Source: Halotia branconii CENA392
GTDB taxonomy: Bacteria; Cyanobacteriota; Cyanobacteriia; Cyanobacteriales; Nostocaceae
Assembly (NCBI RefSeq): GCF_029953635.1
Contig: NZ_CP124543.1
Coordinates: 2,149,455-2,213,454, forward strand
DNA length: 64,000 bases
Reading direction: 5' to 3'
The position numbers and the translations under genes are program-made. Within the stretch, counting starts at the first letter, position 1. Each line of letters starts with the position of its first letter. Positions 45,229-55,037 of this stretch are shown here, piece by piece. The notes below the pieces were generated by a model. The model saw only the letters and a program-made list of their open reading frames with translations, was not told the DNA's origin and did not search any database.

Positions 45229-45963
45229 TTATTTGGAGGAAGCAATAAATGTCCAACTTGCCATATATGTCCCTACAAATATACTTGAATAATCAGCGTT
45301 ACTATCAGAAACAAACCAATCAGGCAGTACTTTCTGCTCTCTAACCTTTTTATCTAAACCAATTTGTAGAGAAATATTCTCGTGAATAATTTTTGCATTG
45401 GCAATTTCTAGCATTTTTTCTACAAAATTCTGTAGCCATTCTGCTCGCACAAACAAATTGTGAGATGGATGATTACCATAGCAAAAAGGTACAATAATTA
45501 CGAGATATCCTTGATCGCTGAGTATTTTATTCACGCAAACATCAATAATTTCTTGATCATTTTTTTGATCCAAACTTTCCTTGTCAATGCTGTGAAATAG
45601 CAAACCCGCCAGTACAACTGCATCAAACTTATGATTTGACTCTACAAGTTCAGAAAAAAAAGATGATAAATCTTTAGTAACAAAGTTTTTATTTGGGTAG
45701 AGTTTTAAACACTTATCAATAGCTAACTCGCTGTGATCAACTCCCAGGTAATCACATCGCTCAGGCAAATATTTAGTTAAAGCCCCGTTTCCACATCCTA
45801 AATCTAAAACAGAAAATGACTGTTTTTTAAAAGCGTTATCTAGAAAACTTGCTGCTGGCGTATATCGGGTGGTATTTTCAACCGATTCAAAGTAAGAATA
45901 ATAATCGTCTTGAAAACGTTCTTCTTCCGAGGTCTTGCGTTCAGGAGTTTGATTTCTGCTCAT
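45229..45963 (-). CDS. Class I SAM-dependent methyltransferase
   Basis: A 244-residue methyltransferase. Motif I is VLDLGCGNGALTKYLP, the ribose acidic residue is in GVDHSELAID, and VVLAGLLFHSID with GYLVIIVPFC completes the core. The N-terminal 30 residues are charged and probably mobile. Substrate is unknown, perhaps a small-molecule or sugar intermediate. It converges with the epimerase gene, with a palindromic repeat in between. Confidence 0.8.
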   Translation of the reverse strand: MSRNQTPERKTSEEERFQDDYYSYFESVENTTRYTPAASFLDNAFKKQSFSVLDLGCGNGALTKYLPERCDYLGVDHSELAIDKCLKLYPNKNFVTKDLSSFFSELVESNHKFDAVVLAGLLFHSIDKESLDQKNDQEIIDVCVNKILSDQGYLVIIVPFCYGNHPSHNLFVRAEWLQNFVEKMLEIANAKIIHENISLQIGLDKKVREQKVLPDWFVSDSNADYSSIFVGTYMASWTFIASSK

Positions 45964-46483
45964 ATTAATACCTCATTTTAGCAATACATTTTATAAAAAC
46001 TTAGTGTGAAAATAGCTTTAAGTCTTTAACTTGTAAAGATGATTGAGAAATAATTAAATATAGATAGAAGTTTTTTTTATGAAGAAAATACACCTCTCTA
46101 GTCTCTAGTTACTAGCCCCTTTTTCTTAATGGATTGTATTGCACACAACCGAGAAGCGTTATAGATCAATTTATTTTCACGTTCTCAGTTTAATATCTCT
46201 AATCTAGAAATCAATAAATAGCAAACAAATTACTTATAATAGCTTATTTGTTTTTGTTAATTTTTAAAATATCTTTCTAGATAGATTACAAAACTGTCCT
46301 TGGTAGGATTGCAAAAGTAACAGTATGGGCATTTGTAAAAACTACAAAAGCGTATAAATCGAGTTTTTCAATTGCCATCTTTGGATGGACAATAAGTAAT
46401 TGACCTTAATAGATCACCGTTTTCAAGAGAGAATAAGGCATGAGTAAAGTTAAAAATTAAAAAATTATCACTCCTAACTATCT
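45964..46483. repeat. Intergenic gap with a repeat matching 58.85-58.95 kb
   Basis: No gene is seen. Positions about 46086-46164 (AAAATACAC ... TAGCCCCTTTTTCTTA ... GAGAAGCGTTAT) match 58854-58954, where the CCCTAGC heptamer in the middle is expanded. The rest is AT-rich. Confidence 0.6.
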
Positions 46484-49400
46484 CTATTCCCATGCTTGAA
46501 ATTCATCGATGGCATTGCGAATCAAAGAAGTAAATTGAGCGCGACGGGTTTCAAAGTTAGCTGCAATTGAAATTAAGGCGATGCCAACGAGTAAGCCAAT
46601 AATCCATTTGATAAAAGGGTAGCGCCAGCTAAAAATCACTGATTGATAAATACTAGTGATCAAAAATGTGGCTGTGCCGACATAGAGAAAAGCCCGTATT
46701 CTTAAAGCTAATCCGGCAAAAATGGCGATGAGGCTAAAAATTCCCGGTATCCAGGCGGTATCTTGATGAAATAAAATTGCCCATCCACAAATTAAACCAC
46801 TACCTAGCACTCTGAGAAAATGACGAGCAACTTTATACTCTGGTAGCTTGAGTTGGGTGTCTACTTGGGCAATGTATAACAACGATAATCCAATTGGTGT
46901 TACATACCATAAATCATCAGTCAGGTGTAAATCATTAAACCAACGCCATAACGCCCAATCAATCAATGCCACACTGATATAGGTAAAACGGATGTTTTCA
47001 CTCAATTTCGCCAAAAAGAGATAAAACCCAGCAGCTAGTAGCAAAGTGATTGGGTAAATTTGCAGTCTGGTTTCCCATAAAATCACTAACGGTACAATGT
47101 ATGAGGCTAATTGCCACGGTCTTTTAGACCATCCCCAATTTTCCCAAGGTAAGATGTATAAAAAATAGGCAACTACACAGGCGATCGCCCCGTTCCAAGG
47201 AATTAACGGCCCAGCTAACCACTGTCCTACTGCTGTCTCCCGCCAATAAACCCTCATCGCGGCTACCTCTAGTAATCCGAGGTAAACCCACATTTCTCCT
47301 AATGTTATTCTCCCCAAGATGCGGGGTGAATCAGAGGTATGCCGTCCCTGAAAGATGGCATAGCGAATCAAAAATATCCCTGTTGCTAATCCCACCAAAC
47401 GGTTAACTCCGATGGAAAGAGGAATAGCAGCTATTAATAAGCAACTACTCCAAGCCCAATGAAGATGAGCAATACCTTTGAGTTCTTGGGGAGTTAGGCG
47501 TAAGTAGCTTACAAGCCAAGGTGAAAGAAGGCGATAAGTATACATGATGCTAGTACCAAGGGCAGACATGGCAATTAAGCCATCGCCTAATCTTCCGCCT
47601 GAAGCTTGGGACATTTGATAAAACAAAAGTTCATAGGCAGAAATTGATACGCCAATAATTCCCAAATAAAGTAGAGGTTTGAAAGCATGATTGCGCCGCC
47701 CGACACCAATGACAATTAAAGCTACACCTAAAGAATACAAACCTGTCCAGTCAGTAAAGGTGTGCAAACGTAGCAGTACACTGAACGCACCATAAATTAA
47801 TGGCAAAATATGAAAGCTACTAGGCAGCCTTTCTAGTTGGTATCGTCGCCGCCACCACTCCCCTAAAAGCTGAGTGATTAAACCCAAGGCAATGTTAGCA
47901 GCAGCAATTTTAATAACTGAATGTTCCCCAAAGCCCAACACTTGGGCAATCAACAATTCCAAACACCAGCCGATGCCATAAAATGCCCAATTTGTCGGTT
48001 CTCCCCAACTGCGATAAACGATCGCCCCTAATGTAATAACAGTGGCGGTTAGGTAAAATATTCCTGAGGCGACAACATTCCAGTAAATTAATATTGAGTG
48101 TAGTGTCATAGTCACTAACTCAAAACTACACAAAGCGATCGCCCATTGATCATTTGCTTGTGCATATAAAATTGCTAACTGATTGCCGCGTCGGCTGAGA
48201 AATGTCTGCCCTAACCATAAACTGAAAATAGCGATCGCTCCGACGACAAACCAACCTGCTATAGTTAGGCGTGGTAATCCGGGCAATCCTTCCCATAGCA
48301 ATACACTAATAAAACTTAAACCAAAACCTACCGTAATCGCCGCAGTTATCTGGTTGCGTAAGTAGTTCGTATTGACAAACATTACAGCCACAGCTACAGC
48401 TAAACCAATTAATCTGGTTTCTGGTAAGGGTAAAGTTAGTGCTTGGGACATGCCCACAGCCAAGACACTTAATAAACTATTGGTAGTACGCTGTGGGACA
48501 GTTGCACGACTGGCTAAACCTGTAAGTGTTAAAGGTGTAATTAGCCAAGTTATACCCCAATAATCTGGGTTATTAGTCAAGCCATACCAAGATGATTCGG
48601 CATTGATCCACAGTAGAGCGAAACTAATAACGGCAAGTCCTAAACCGATATACCATGAACTACGTTGCCATAACCCATTTTTTAGGCTGAATATCCATTC
48701 AGTTACCATCAAAGTTAACAAAATGCTTGCCCAGACTTCTTTGCTGAGAGTTGGTAATAACCAATCAATAACAGAACAAAGCGTCAACACCCCCATGATG
48801 TGAGTAAAGTAAATCAAAGGAGCAGGGTTAGAAGCACGGCGTTTAGTGACAATGGCGATAGTGATTGTCGAAAATAGCAGATTTAGCGATCGCAATGTGG
48901 GATTTACCAAAGAGATCGTCGTCAAACAACTGCCAAATAATAGTGCTAATATTTCGCCAAACTGAGCTAATTCTCGCTTTTGGTTGCGATATAAATAATC
49001 TGCGATCGCCACCATCAAAATTAAGTAAGGAAACAAAACTACACTTAGCAATGCCCAAGGTTCATTTTGAGCATTAGTGAGCATAGTACCAGTAGCGATC
49101 GCCCATGCTTGTACTCCAGCAGGAATTAACCGCCAACCCAGCCAAATTGTCTGTAAGCCAATAGCAAAAATGACCGCTAAATCAATCTTTAAACTATGCC
49201 TTTGCAAGCGATGAGTTACAAACCATAAACTCAATCCACTGACAGCTATCGCTTGCCCAGGATAATCAAATACAGTCACCAGCCAACCTAGAAACAGTAA
49301 AACCCCGCCAAGTCTCTCCCAGACTAAAAGACTCAGGGGTAAAGAAGATTCTGCCTCCCCTGCTTTTTGCTGTGCTAACCAAGTTGCCAGCCAGCCACAA

Positions 49401-50362
49401 ATGCCAATAGCTAAGCCTAACTGAGTGACATTTACCCCAGCCACAAAAATTGCCCGTACCAGTAGCACCAATAGAGCATAAATAATGACAGCTGCGTACA
49501 AACTCATGTTAGTTGCAGTACGTCGCCTATCCTCATTTGCGAATGTATAGCGATTTTGATGAATGGTAATGATAGTTGTACCTACCATTGCCACATAAAC
49601 AGCAATTAAAGGAAAGCTTGGTAATTGCCAACCCCAATGCAGGTAACTCAGTCCGAGAATATTAACAAGAGGTAATTTTCCAGTTGGTAAATTATGAAAA
49701 ACTGCTCGATTGCTGCAAAGTAAAACAGTAACCAACGTCAAAATAGGACAAGCGATCGCTACTGTCAACCAATCCAATGGATTTTGCCATAATCGGAAAC
49801 TATCCATTGCCCAAAAATTAACTGGTATTAATAACAGGGTGACAATCAGCAATGTTTGAGCTGTTAATCTGAGGTTGTTTTGTTTACCTGTCCAAAAACT
49901 GAATCCCCAGAAACTCAAGGTATAAGCGAATAAAACTCCATATTGTCCAGAAGCGGGAAACCTCTCCCACTGACTAGCAGCTAATACCCCAGAAGAAACT
50001 ATAACTAAAAATACACCCAAGAACAGCAGCCAGCGCACACTTAATTCTGCCCCCAATGACTGCAACATTGTGGTTAAAAAGTTCGGTTTAGCTGGCGACG
50101 CTGGCGGTTGTCTGCGGCCTTGTAAAACTCCTACGGGTAACTGGTTAACAGGATCAGAAATGGCAACTGTCACCTGTGGTTCAGGTTCAATCTGAGGTTG
50201 TAATACTACTCTACAAACTAGAAACTCGCAGCATAGCTGCCTGACTTGAGCATCAGATATCAAACCTAAACGTAGCCATACATCCAATCCTGCCAGCAAG
50301 TCAGGATGGGAAGATGGCAATCTGATTTCAATTTTTAAAGGGCGTTCAAGCGGTGATGACAT
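46484..50362 (-). CDS. Giant polytopic membrane protein, DUF2157-like
   Basis: A 1,292-residue hypothetical protein. The first 100 residues are a soluble segment with an HTH/DUF2157-like part (LDVWLRLGLISDAQVRQLCCE) and a Pro-rich linker. The rest is close to continuous hydrophobic helices, perhaps 30 or more by eye, separated by short polar loops. No transporter motif, catalytic motif or repeat unit is evident. Large cyanobacterial membrane proteins of this type are unassigned. It is transcribed alone, upstream of the insertion sequence, and no neighbour suggests its function. Confidence 0.75.
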   Translation of the reverse strand: MSSPLERPLKIEIRLPSSHPDLLAGLDVWLRLGLISDAQVRQLCCEFLVCRVVLQPQIEPEPQVTVAISDPVNQLPVGVLQGRRQPPASPAKPNFLTTMLQSLGAELSVRWLLFLGVFLVIVSSGVLAASQWERFPASGQYGVLFAYTLSFWGFSFWTGKQNNLRLTAQTLLIVTLLLIPVNFWAMDSFRLWQNPLDWLTVAIACPILTLVTVLLCSNRAVFHNLPTGKLPLVNILGLSYLHWGWQLPSFPLIAVYVAMVGTTIITIHQNRYTFANEDRRRTATNMSLYAAVIIYALLVLLVRAIFVAGVNVTQLGLAIGICGWLATWLAQQKAGEAESSLPLSLLVWERLGGVLLFLGWLVTVFDYPGQAIAVSGLSLWFVTHRLQRHSLKIDLAVIFAIGLQTIWLGWRLIPAGVQAWAIATGTMLTNAQNEPWALLSVVLFPYLILMVAIADYLYRNQKRELAQFGEILALLFGSCLTTISLVNPTLRSLNLLFSTITIAIVTKRRASNPAPLIYFTHIMGVLTLCSVIDWLLPTLSKEVWASILLTLMVTEWIFSLKNGLWQRSSWYIGLGLAVISFALLWINAESSWYGLTNNPDYWGITWLITPLTLTGLASRATVPQRTTNSLLSVLAVGMSQALTLPLPETRLIGLAVAVAVMFVNTNYLRNQITAAITVGFGLSFISVLLWEGLPGLPRLTIAGWFVVGAIAIFSLWLGQTFLSRRGNQLAILYAQANDQWAIALCSFELVTMTLHSILIYWNVVASGIFYLTATVITLGAIVYRSWGEPTNWAFYGIGWCLELLIAQVLGFGEHSVIKIAAANIALGLITQLLGEWWRRRYQLERLPSSFHILPLIYGAFSVLLRLHTFTDWTGLYSLGVALIVIGVGRRNHAFKPLLYLGIIGVSISAYELLFYQMSQASGGRLGDGLIAMSALGTSIMYTYRLLSPWLVSYLRLTPQELKGIAHLHWAWSSCLLIAAIPLSIGVNRLVGLATGIFLIRYAIFQGRHTSDSPRILGRITLGEMWVYLGLLEVAAMRVYWRETAVGQWLAGPLIPWNGAIACVVAYFLYILPWENWGWSKRPWQLASYIVPLVILWETRLQIYPITLLLAAGFYLFLAKLSENIRFTYISVALIDWALWRWFNDLHLTDDLWYVTPIGLSLLYIAQVDTQLKLPEYKVARHFLRVLGSGLICGWAILFHQDTAWIPGIFSLIAIFAGLALRIRAFLYVGTATFLITSIYQSVIFSWRYPFIKWIIGLLVGIALISIAANFETRRAQFTSLIRNAIDEFQAWE

Positions 50363-50532
50363 AAGTGGCAGCCCTACAAATATGTACTTAAATCATGGGT
50401 TTGATTAAGTATATTTTGGTTCTACTTGTGCCACTTGTTCACCTGACTCAACATTAATTTTTACTTTAATCTTCTCTAGGGACTTCCAAGAAATAAATTA
50501 ATCAGCAAAAATCATAAGTTAATCTTTAAGAG

Positions 50533-50549
50533 ATAATGATAATCATTCT
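50533..50549. repeat. Left subterminal inverted repeat, Fur-box-like
   Basis: ATAATGATAATCATTCT at 50533-50549 is an exact inverted copy of AGAATGATTATCATTAT at 52020-52036. With the preceding G it reads GATAATGATAATCATTCT, close to the 19-base Fur box consensus. It lies about 54 bases inside the IS end. Confidence 0.75.
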
Positions 50550-50553
50550 GAAA

Positions 50554-50592
50554 GGGTAAGAGGTGGTTGCCGTCGGCAACCACCTCTTACCC
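50554..50592. repeat. Perfect 19-base-arm hairpin in left end of the IS
   Basis: Two 19-base arms, beginning GGGTAAGAGGTGGTTGCCG, flank a single central T (50573). The hairpin lies just downstream of the transposase stop and would serve as its terminator; it may also help end recognition. Confidence 0.8.
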
Positions 50593-50698
50593 CCTCAAAC
50601 ACAGAAGGAAAAGTCTGCATCTGCACTCTGTAAATAATTTCAGTGCAATATCATAATTAATATTCATGTTTTTAGATTTAAAAACTGAAGAGTGAAAA

Positions 50699-51927
50699 TT
50701 AAGTGCTGCCACAACAAATATCAACAAACCATTTGCCTAAATCGGGAAATTTTTCATGTTCCGAGTTAGTGAGTCTTTCTATTTGTTTTTCAACAGCAGA
50801 CATAGCCTCCTTAGTAAGAGTAACCCCAGTTTCATAAGTTTGAGTCACTAACTTAACCACAGGATTCTTACCTTTCCACGTCATGTTTTGAGCAAATTTT
50901 AAAGCGGTTGCAACTTCATCTAAAATACTGCCATTCCAAGAATTTTCTAATATCCCCCATACTCGCTCGATGGGATTATATTTGCTGTGATAGGGTGGAT
51001 AGTAGGCTAAACGTATATTCAGTTGATATTCATGAACAAACTCAACGATACGTTTCATAAACTGGGTACGTCTAGAATTATTATCTGTCCCATTATCCTG
51101 GTTAATAATCAGGGTTTTTATTGAGGAAAATCGCCAACTCTCACTCTTCCAAAAATCTTCTAGAACGTCTACAATAAAATCACTCGTTACATTAGACTCT
51201 GTAAAGTATAAAAATAGTTCGTCTAATTCTGGAAGGAAGATGCCGTAAGGAGTTACGGTAGTTTTTGGATGAAAATTATGGTCTTCTGTTTCTGTGACAA
51301 CTCGGTTTTTACCTCCTCTGTCAAAGTAGCCAATATCTACACGGGCTTTGGCATCCAGACTGAGACGTAAGATACTTGGATCATCCAGGGCGGATTGATT
51401 AACTATTGCTAATTGTTCAAAGATTGCGTCTGTTTCTGGAATTTTTTTTGAGGTAAAACTTTTGCTACTCGCTTGAGTCTATAACCTAAATCATTCAATT
51501 TAACTCTCATTGTTTCTTCAGTAGGTAACTGTTCATCCGTATAACCAAATTTATCAATTAATAGCTTTCTGACCTGACTAGCAGTTAGGCGTGTATACAG
51601 CCTTTGGCTTTTAAAACTTGGATCTGTTTGGCTTTGGAAATCAACTAATTTTTTGATATCTTCTAACAGGTTTGGTAAATGCTCTTCTACTTTCCATCTA
51701 CCCCTAGCTGAATAATTATCTATACAACTAATCCCACTGGTTAGTTCTTTAATTCCTTTACGAATAGTATTTCTATCCCAGCCCAATTCTTTTTGAGCCA
51801 GTAATTGTCCTCCGTAACCTAATTCCATGACAATTTGTGCTTGAAAACGCCGCCTTGCTGCACCTTTGAGTTGGTTTGCTGTTTCCTTGAATACTTTTTT
51901 GACTGAATCAGTTAATTCGAGCAACAC
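50699..51927 (-). CDS. ISAzo13-type DDE transposase, made by -1 frameshift
   Basis: Translation starts at 51927 in frame 0 and reads to the A8 run at about 51442-51449, then must shift -1 to continue; from there the frame is open to the stop at 50699. Without a shift the protein ends at 51409. The joined product has the DDE set: LSLDAKARVDIG, NQDNGTDNNSRRTQF and YHSKYNPIERVWG, as in ISAzo13-like transposases. The first segment holds a helix-turn-helix (QKELGWDRNTIRKGIKELT). The run reads CAAAAAAAATT, a slippery A-AAA-AAA heptamer, so programmed shift or transcriptional slippage is more likely than decay. Confidence 0.85.
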
Positions 51928-51974
51928 TCCTGTCCACCCACAAAATTCCCTCCAAATTGAATTTACTACGAATA

Positions 51975-52017
51975 GGGGGGAAGGAGAAGCAGCCTGCGGC
52001 TGCTTCTCCTTCCCCCC
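51975..52017. repeat. Perfect 20-base-arm hairpin in right end of the IS
   Basis: Arms beginning GGGGGGAAGGAGAAGCAGCC (51975-51994) and its complement (51998-52017) enclose TGC. It lies between the right terminal repeat and the transposase start, where it could block outside transcription or shape the leader of the message. Confidence 0.8.
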
Positions 52018-52019
52018 TT

Positions 52020-52036
52020 AGAATGATTATCATTAT
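52020..52036. repeat. Right subterminal inverted repeat, Fur-box-like
   Basis: AGAATGATTATCATTAT is the inverted match of the left copy. It lies about 95 bases upstream of the transposase start, in promoter position. Confidence 0.7.
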
Positions 52037-52071
52037 TATAATTGGTCATTTTATTCCTTGGAAGTCCCCTA

Positions 52072-52205
52072 TGCCCCATGCTTCTCAACGAGAGGCTTCG
52101 CCCTTCTGTGCGAGACGCTATGCGCTAAGCGTAGCTACGCCGTAGGCTTTACTCAATTTTTAATTTTTAATTTTTAATTTTTAATTCCCAAAGGGATGCC
52201 CTTTA
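52072..52205. repeat. Repeat-rich gap after the IS
   Basis: It holds palindromic repeat pieces (GAGGCTTCGCCC, GCGCTAAGCGTAGCTACGCC) and a tandem TAATTTTTAATTTTTAAT run. No gene is seen. Confidence 0.5.
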
Positions 52206-53282
52206 TTAGTGCAACTTCAAAGGATAATTTCCATTTGAAGATTGATTACCATTATTCATAGATTGCAACATTTTTTCTCGCTTTTTACGGGCAATTTGTT
52301 GTAAATCGACGGTTCTATCAGTCTCATCTACAATTTCACCAGTTATTACCTCAAGCACATCTTCCAAAGTAATTACACCAGCAACATTGCCGTATTCATC
52401 TACAACTACTGCAAGATGTTCACGCGCTTCTATAAAATGTTTAAGTAGTTTATCTGCTCTTATACTCTCAGGAACAAAGAAAGCTTTTCGAGCCATAGTA
52501 GCAATTTTTTGATTGCTATTGCCCTCAACCATTGCTGTTAATAAACTCTGTTTTAAGGCGTAGCCAATAACTTGATCAAGAGAGTCATCAGTCACAATAA
52601 TCCTGGTATGTTGAGATGTGATAATGTCATTTTTTCCTTCTGCCAACGTCAAATCACCTTTTATAGATGTCAGCATAATTCGTGGTGTCATTAAGTCAGA
52701 CGATGTCACATCATTTAATCTAAATACCCGCTGGATCATCTCTGCTTCATCACTTTCAATAATTCCTTCTTGTTTACCAATATCTGCCAACAATTTTATT
52801 TCTGCTTCATTGGTTGTTGGTCGTTTTTTACCTTTAGAAAAAGGTGCAGTAACATTTTCTAAAATCCAAACTAAGGGTGTGAAAGCAATAGATAAACCTG
52901 TGACAGGTATAGCTACTAGCAGAGCAATTTTTTCTGAATAACGCTCTCCAATTGTTTTTGGAATAATCTCACCAAAGATAATAATTAAGAAAGTCAATAA
53001 ACCTGAAAATATGCCAAGCCACTGATATCCTAGTACTTGAGTAGCAATACTACCCATGAGAATACTGCCAATAATATTGAAGGTATTATTGAGGATTACA
53101 ATAGTTGCAATAGGCCGATTCATATTCTCACGAATTGCCAAAAGTGCAACTGCTGAGGGATTATGTGATTGCGCTAATTGTCGAACTCTCAATGTAGAAA
53201 CAGAAAATAGTGCTGTTTCTGCACCAGAACAGACAGCAGAACCCAAAAGAACAAAAATTATGACGGTTATAAGCTGTAACAT
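52206..53282 (-). CDS. CNNM/CorC-type membrane protein (DUF21 plus CBS)
   Basis: A 358-residue protein with an N-terminal DUF21 membrane domain (four helices, with SGAETALFSVSTLRVRQLA at the start) and a pair of CBS domains (about residues 195-320, LMTPRIMLTSI and VVVDEYGNVAGVITLEDVLEVITGEIVDE). The C-terminal CorC_HlyC domain of longer homologues is missing, and the tail is short and basic. Such proteins are linked to magnesium or divalent-cation export and were once called hemolysins. It lies next to the IS but appears intact. Confidence 0.88.
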   Translation of the reverse strand: MLQLITVIIFVLLGSAVCSGAETALFSVSTLRVRQLAQSHNPSAVALLAIRENMNRPIATIVILNNTFNIIGSILMGSIATQVLGYQWLGIFSGLLTFLIIIFGEIIPKTIGERYSEKIALLVAIPVTGLSIAFTPLVWILENVTAPFSKGKKRPTTNEAEIKLLADIGKQEGIIESDEAEMIQRVFRLNDVTSSDLMTPRIMLTSIKGDLTLAEGKNDIITSQHTRIIVTDDSLDQVIGYALKQSLLTAMVEGNSNQKIATMARKAFFVPESIRADKLLKHFIEAREHLAVVVDEYGNVAGVITLEDVLEVITGEIVDETDRTVDLQQIARKKREKMLQSMNNGNQSSNGNYPLKLH

Positions 53283-53759
53283 ATTATTTTATTATAGAGA
53301 ATAGCAAGTTAAAACTAGCTGATAATCATCTAAATTAATGCTTGACTCATTAATAATGGGAATATTGCTGAAATGAAGCGGGTTACAATTTGGAAAATCT
53401 TTAAGTGCCGCAAGCAGTCGCATGTTTACTTTGTTACTTAGTTTGGTGTTAATACAATTAAGCATGAAGTTAAGCAAGTTTATACCATAAGCTTTTTTAA
53501 GCTTTTTCTACCGAGTAAGTATTTATGCCAATTCGTATTATGTGGATGTCAAACCTTATTAAAATTTGAGCTAAAAAAGCTGATAACCTTGTTATGCAAG
53601 GAAAACTGTGCCTATTCTCTAATATTTTTTTTTCAGATTCCCTCTTTTCACTGTTCCCTGTTCCTTGTTTCCTGTTCCCTTTTCAGCAAGTGTTTATTTA
53701 GCATAACAAGTACGATAGAGCCTGTAATTTCATTTTCTAGATTTTGTTGTTCCTAGAGT
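53283..53759. other. Intergenic gap
   Basis: A 61-codon frame at 53292-53477 on the minus strand is not convincing. A CTGTTCCCTGTTCCTTGTTTCC repeat lies near 53650-53680. Nothing else is seen. Confidence 0.4.
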
Positions 53760-53969
53760 TTAATCGTCTAATAAACTCATTAATGCTTGCAGTTGATGGT
53801 CTTGTGGCTCTGACAAGTGACACCGCAATTCTAGCAGTTGAATCTCTAAAGCTTCTACTACATAGACCATATTAGATTCTTGTGCGATTTTTAGCTGATT
53901 TTCTTTAATTTCGATTTGTCGAAGTAAACGGTCTTCAACATGAATTGAATCGTAATCTTGAGAAATCAT
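53760..53969 (-). CDS. Small coiled-coil hypothetical
   Basis: A 69-residue protein of unknown function. It is rich in charged and Leu/Ile residues with a heptad-like pattern (LLRQIEIKENQLKIAQES, then VYVVEALEIQLLELRCHL), so a coiled coil is likely. The frame looks coding because of its composition, but no family is known to me and there is no strong ribosome site. Confidence 0.45.
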   Translation of the reverse strand: MISQDYDSIHVEDRLLRQIEIKENQLKIAQESNMVYVVEALEIQLLELRCHLSEPQDHQLQALMSLLDD

Positions 53970-55037
53970 AGCTTTGTATCTAATCAGTATTCATGGAATT
54001 AAACTAAATTTCTTGTTTATATATTATCTCGCAATTGTATCAAAATTTTAAATAAGTAGTATTAGGTTTGAGATGAATCAGTCATGAAATTACCTTGTAA
54101 TCGGCGGCTCAGCCCTGTAGGGAATGTATTGAAAGACTCAGAGTACTTGTTACAAATTTTTAATTATTTACATTACACCAATTTGCTTATGAGCGATCGC
54201 CTATAAATAAGTTCTGTTTGTATAGAAATATAAATGTTTTAATAAAGTATATTAATCATTTATTAAGATACTATCAAAAATATGTCTAAAGTCCGATACC
54301 GAGTTTTGAATTAAAATCAGTCTTTTATAAGCTTTACTTTTTACTAGAAAATAGTATTTTTAAGTAATATAATGCCCGGCTTATTAGTTATGAATCCCGC
54401 ATCTGTGCAAAAACCTGAAAACTCTTTCTCCCCCTGCTCCCTGCCCCCTGCTCCCTGCGTTCTTAATGATAAGTCTTTACCCGGACACGATATAACTAAT
54501 TCGTTATAAATATTTAAAGAATTAAATATTGGATATAGTCTTGTGCCTTTTAGGCAATGGATTAGCTTATTAGCTTTGATTATATTACTTGGCAAATCAG
54601 ACAAATACTTTTAGTAGCATTTGCATCTATATTTTTGGCTACATTAAGTCGGGTTTTGCAAAGCAAAACCCAACACTAGTCTGGATGTTGAATCTGATTT
54701 TTCAACCTAACCTACAAACGTTTTTACATGAATTTAGTCTTGCCACGTCAGTAGCCTTGCTTTTTACAGAGATTTAGAATCAAGCGCATCATTGCGATCG
54801 CTCTCACAATTAGTTTTTTATTAGTACTTTGTCAAGAGCGATCGCAGGCTGTATTGCAGTCAATAACTGCTTCTATGAATCAGTGCTTTTAATGTGTCAT
54901 TTTTTAACTACAAACAACTTTACGCTTACACTCTTTCAAAGATGTAACTACTACTGTTGGCTTACTTTCCTAGTTGTATACTAAGTTAGTAAATGCCTGA
55001 TGATAAGGCATTACCAACTTTTTTTAAGATTGACAGC
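53970..55037. other. Long gap without a clear gene
   Basis: About 1,070 bases. A perfect hairpin GGGTTTTGC-AAA-GCAAAACCC lies at 54651-54671, followed by CCAACACTAGTCTGG; this is a dispersed repeat. CCCCCTGCTCCCTGCCCCC lies at about 54430-54455. HIP1-like sites occur at 54190 and 54838. Short open frames here are not credible. A non-coding RNA cannot be excluded. Confidence 0.45.

Larger units (their letters stand above)
50479..52068 (-). mobile_element. ISAzo13-family insertion sequence, complete
   Basis: A 1,590-base element. The left end is GGGACTTCCAAGAAATAAA (50479-50497) and the right end, read inwards, is GGGACTTCCAAGGAATAAA (52068 down to 52050), differing at one base. The triplet CTA lies on both outer sides (50476-50478 and 52069-52071), probably the target duplication. 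Inside the ends are a 17-base subterminal inverted repeat and two large hairpins. It encodes one transposase across a -1 frameshift. It looks intact and recent. Confidence 0.85.

Noticed and set aside
50699-51409. Treating the IS transposase as a pseudogene
   Set aside because: The downstream frame is open through the whole catalytic core, the A8 run is a classical slippery site and both ends match, so a frameshift is more likely than decay.
53292-53477. 61-codon frame after the CNNM gene
   Set aside because: No ribosome site, no family, low-complexity composition; treated as non-coding.
54344-54777. Short frames in the 1-kb gap before the stress protein
   Set aside because: They span repeats (a CCCCCTGCTCCC run and the GGGTTTTGC hairpin) and lack coding features.
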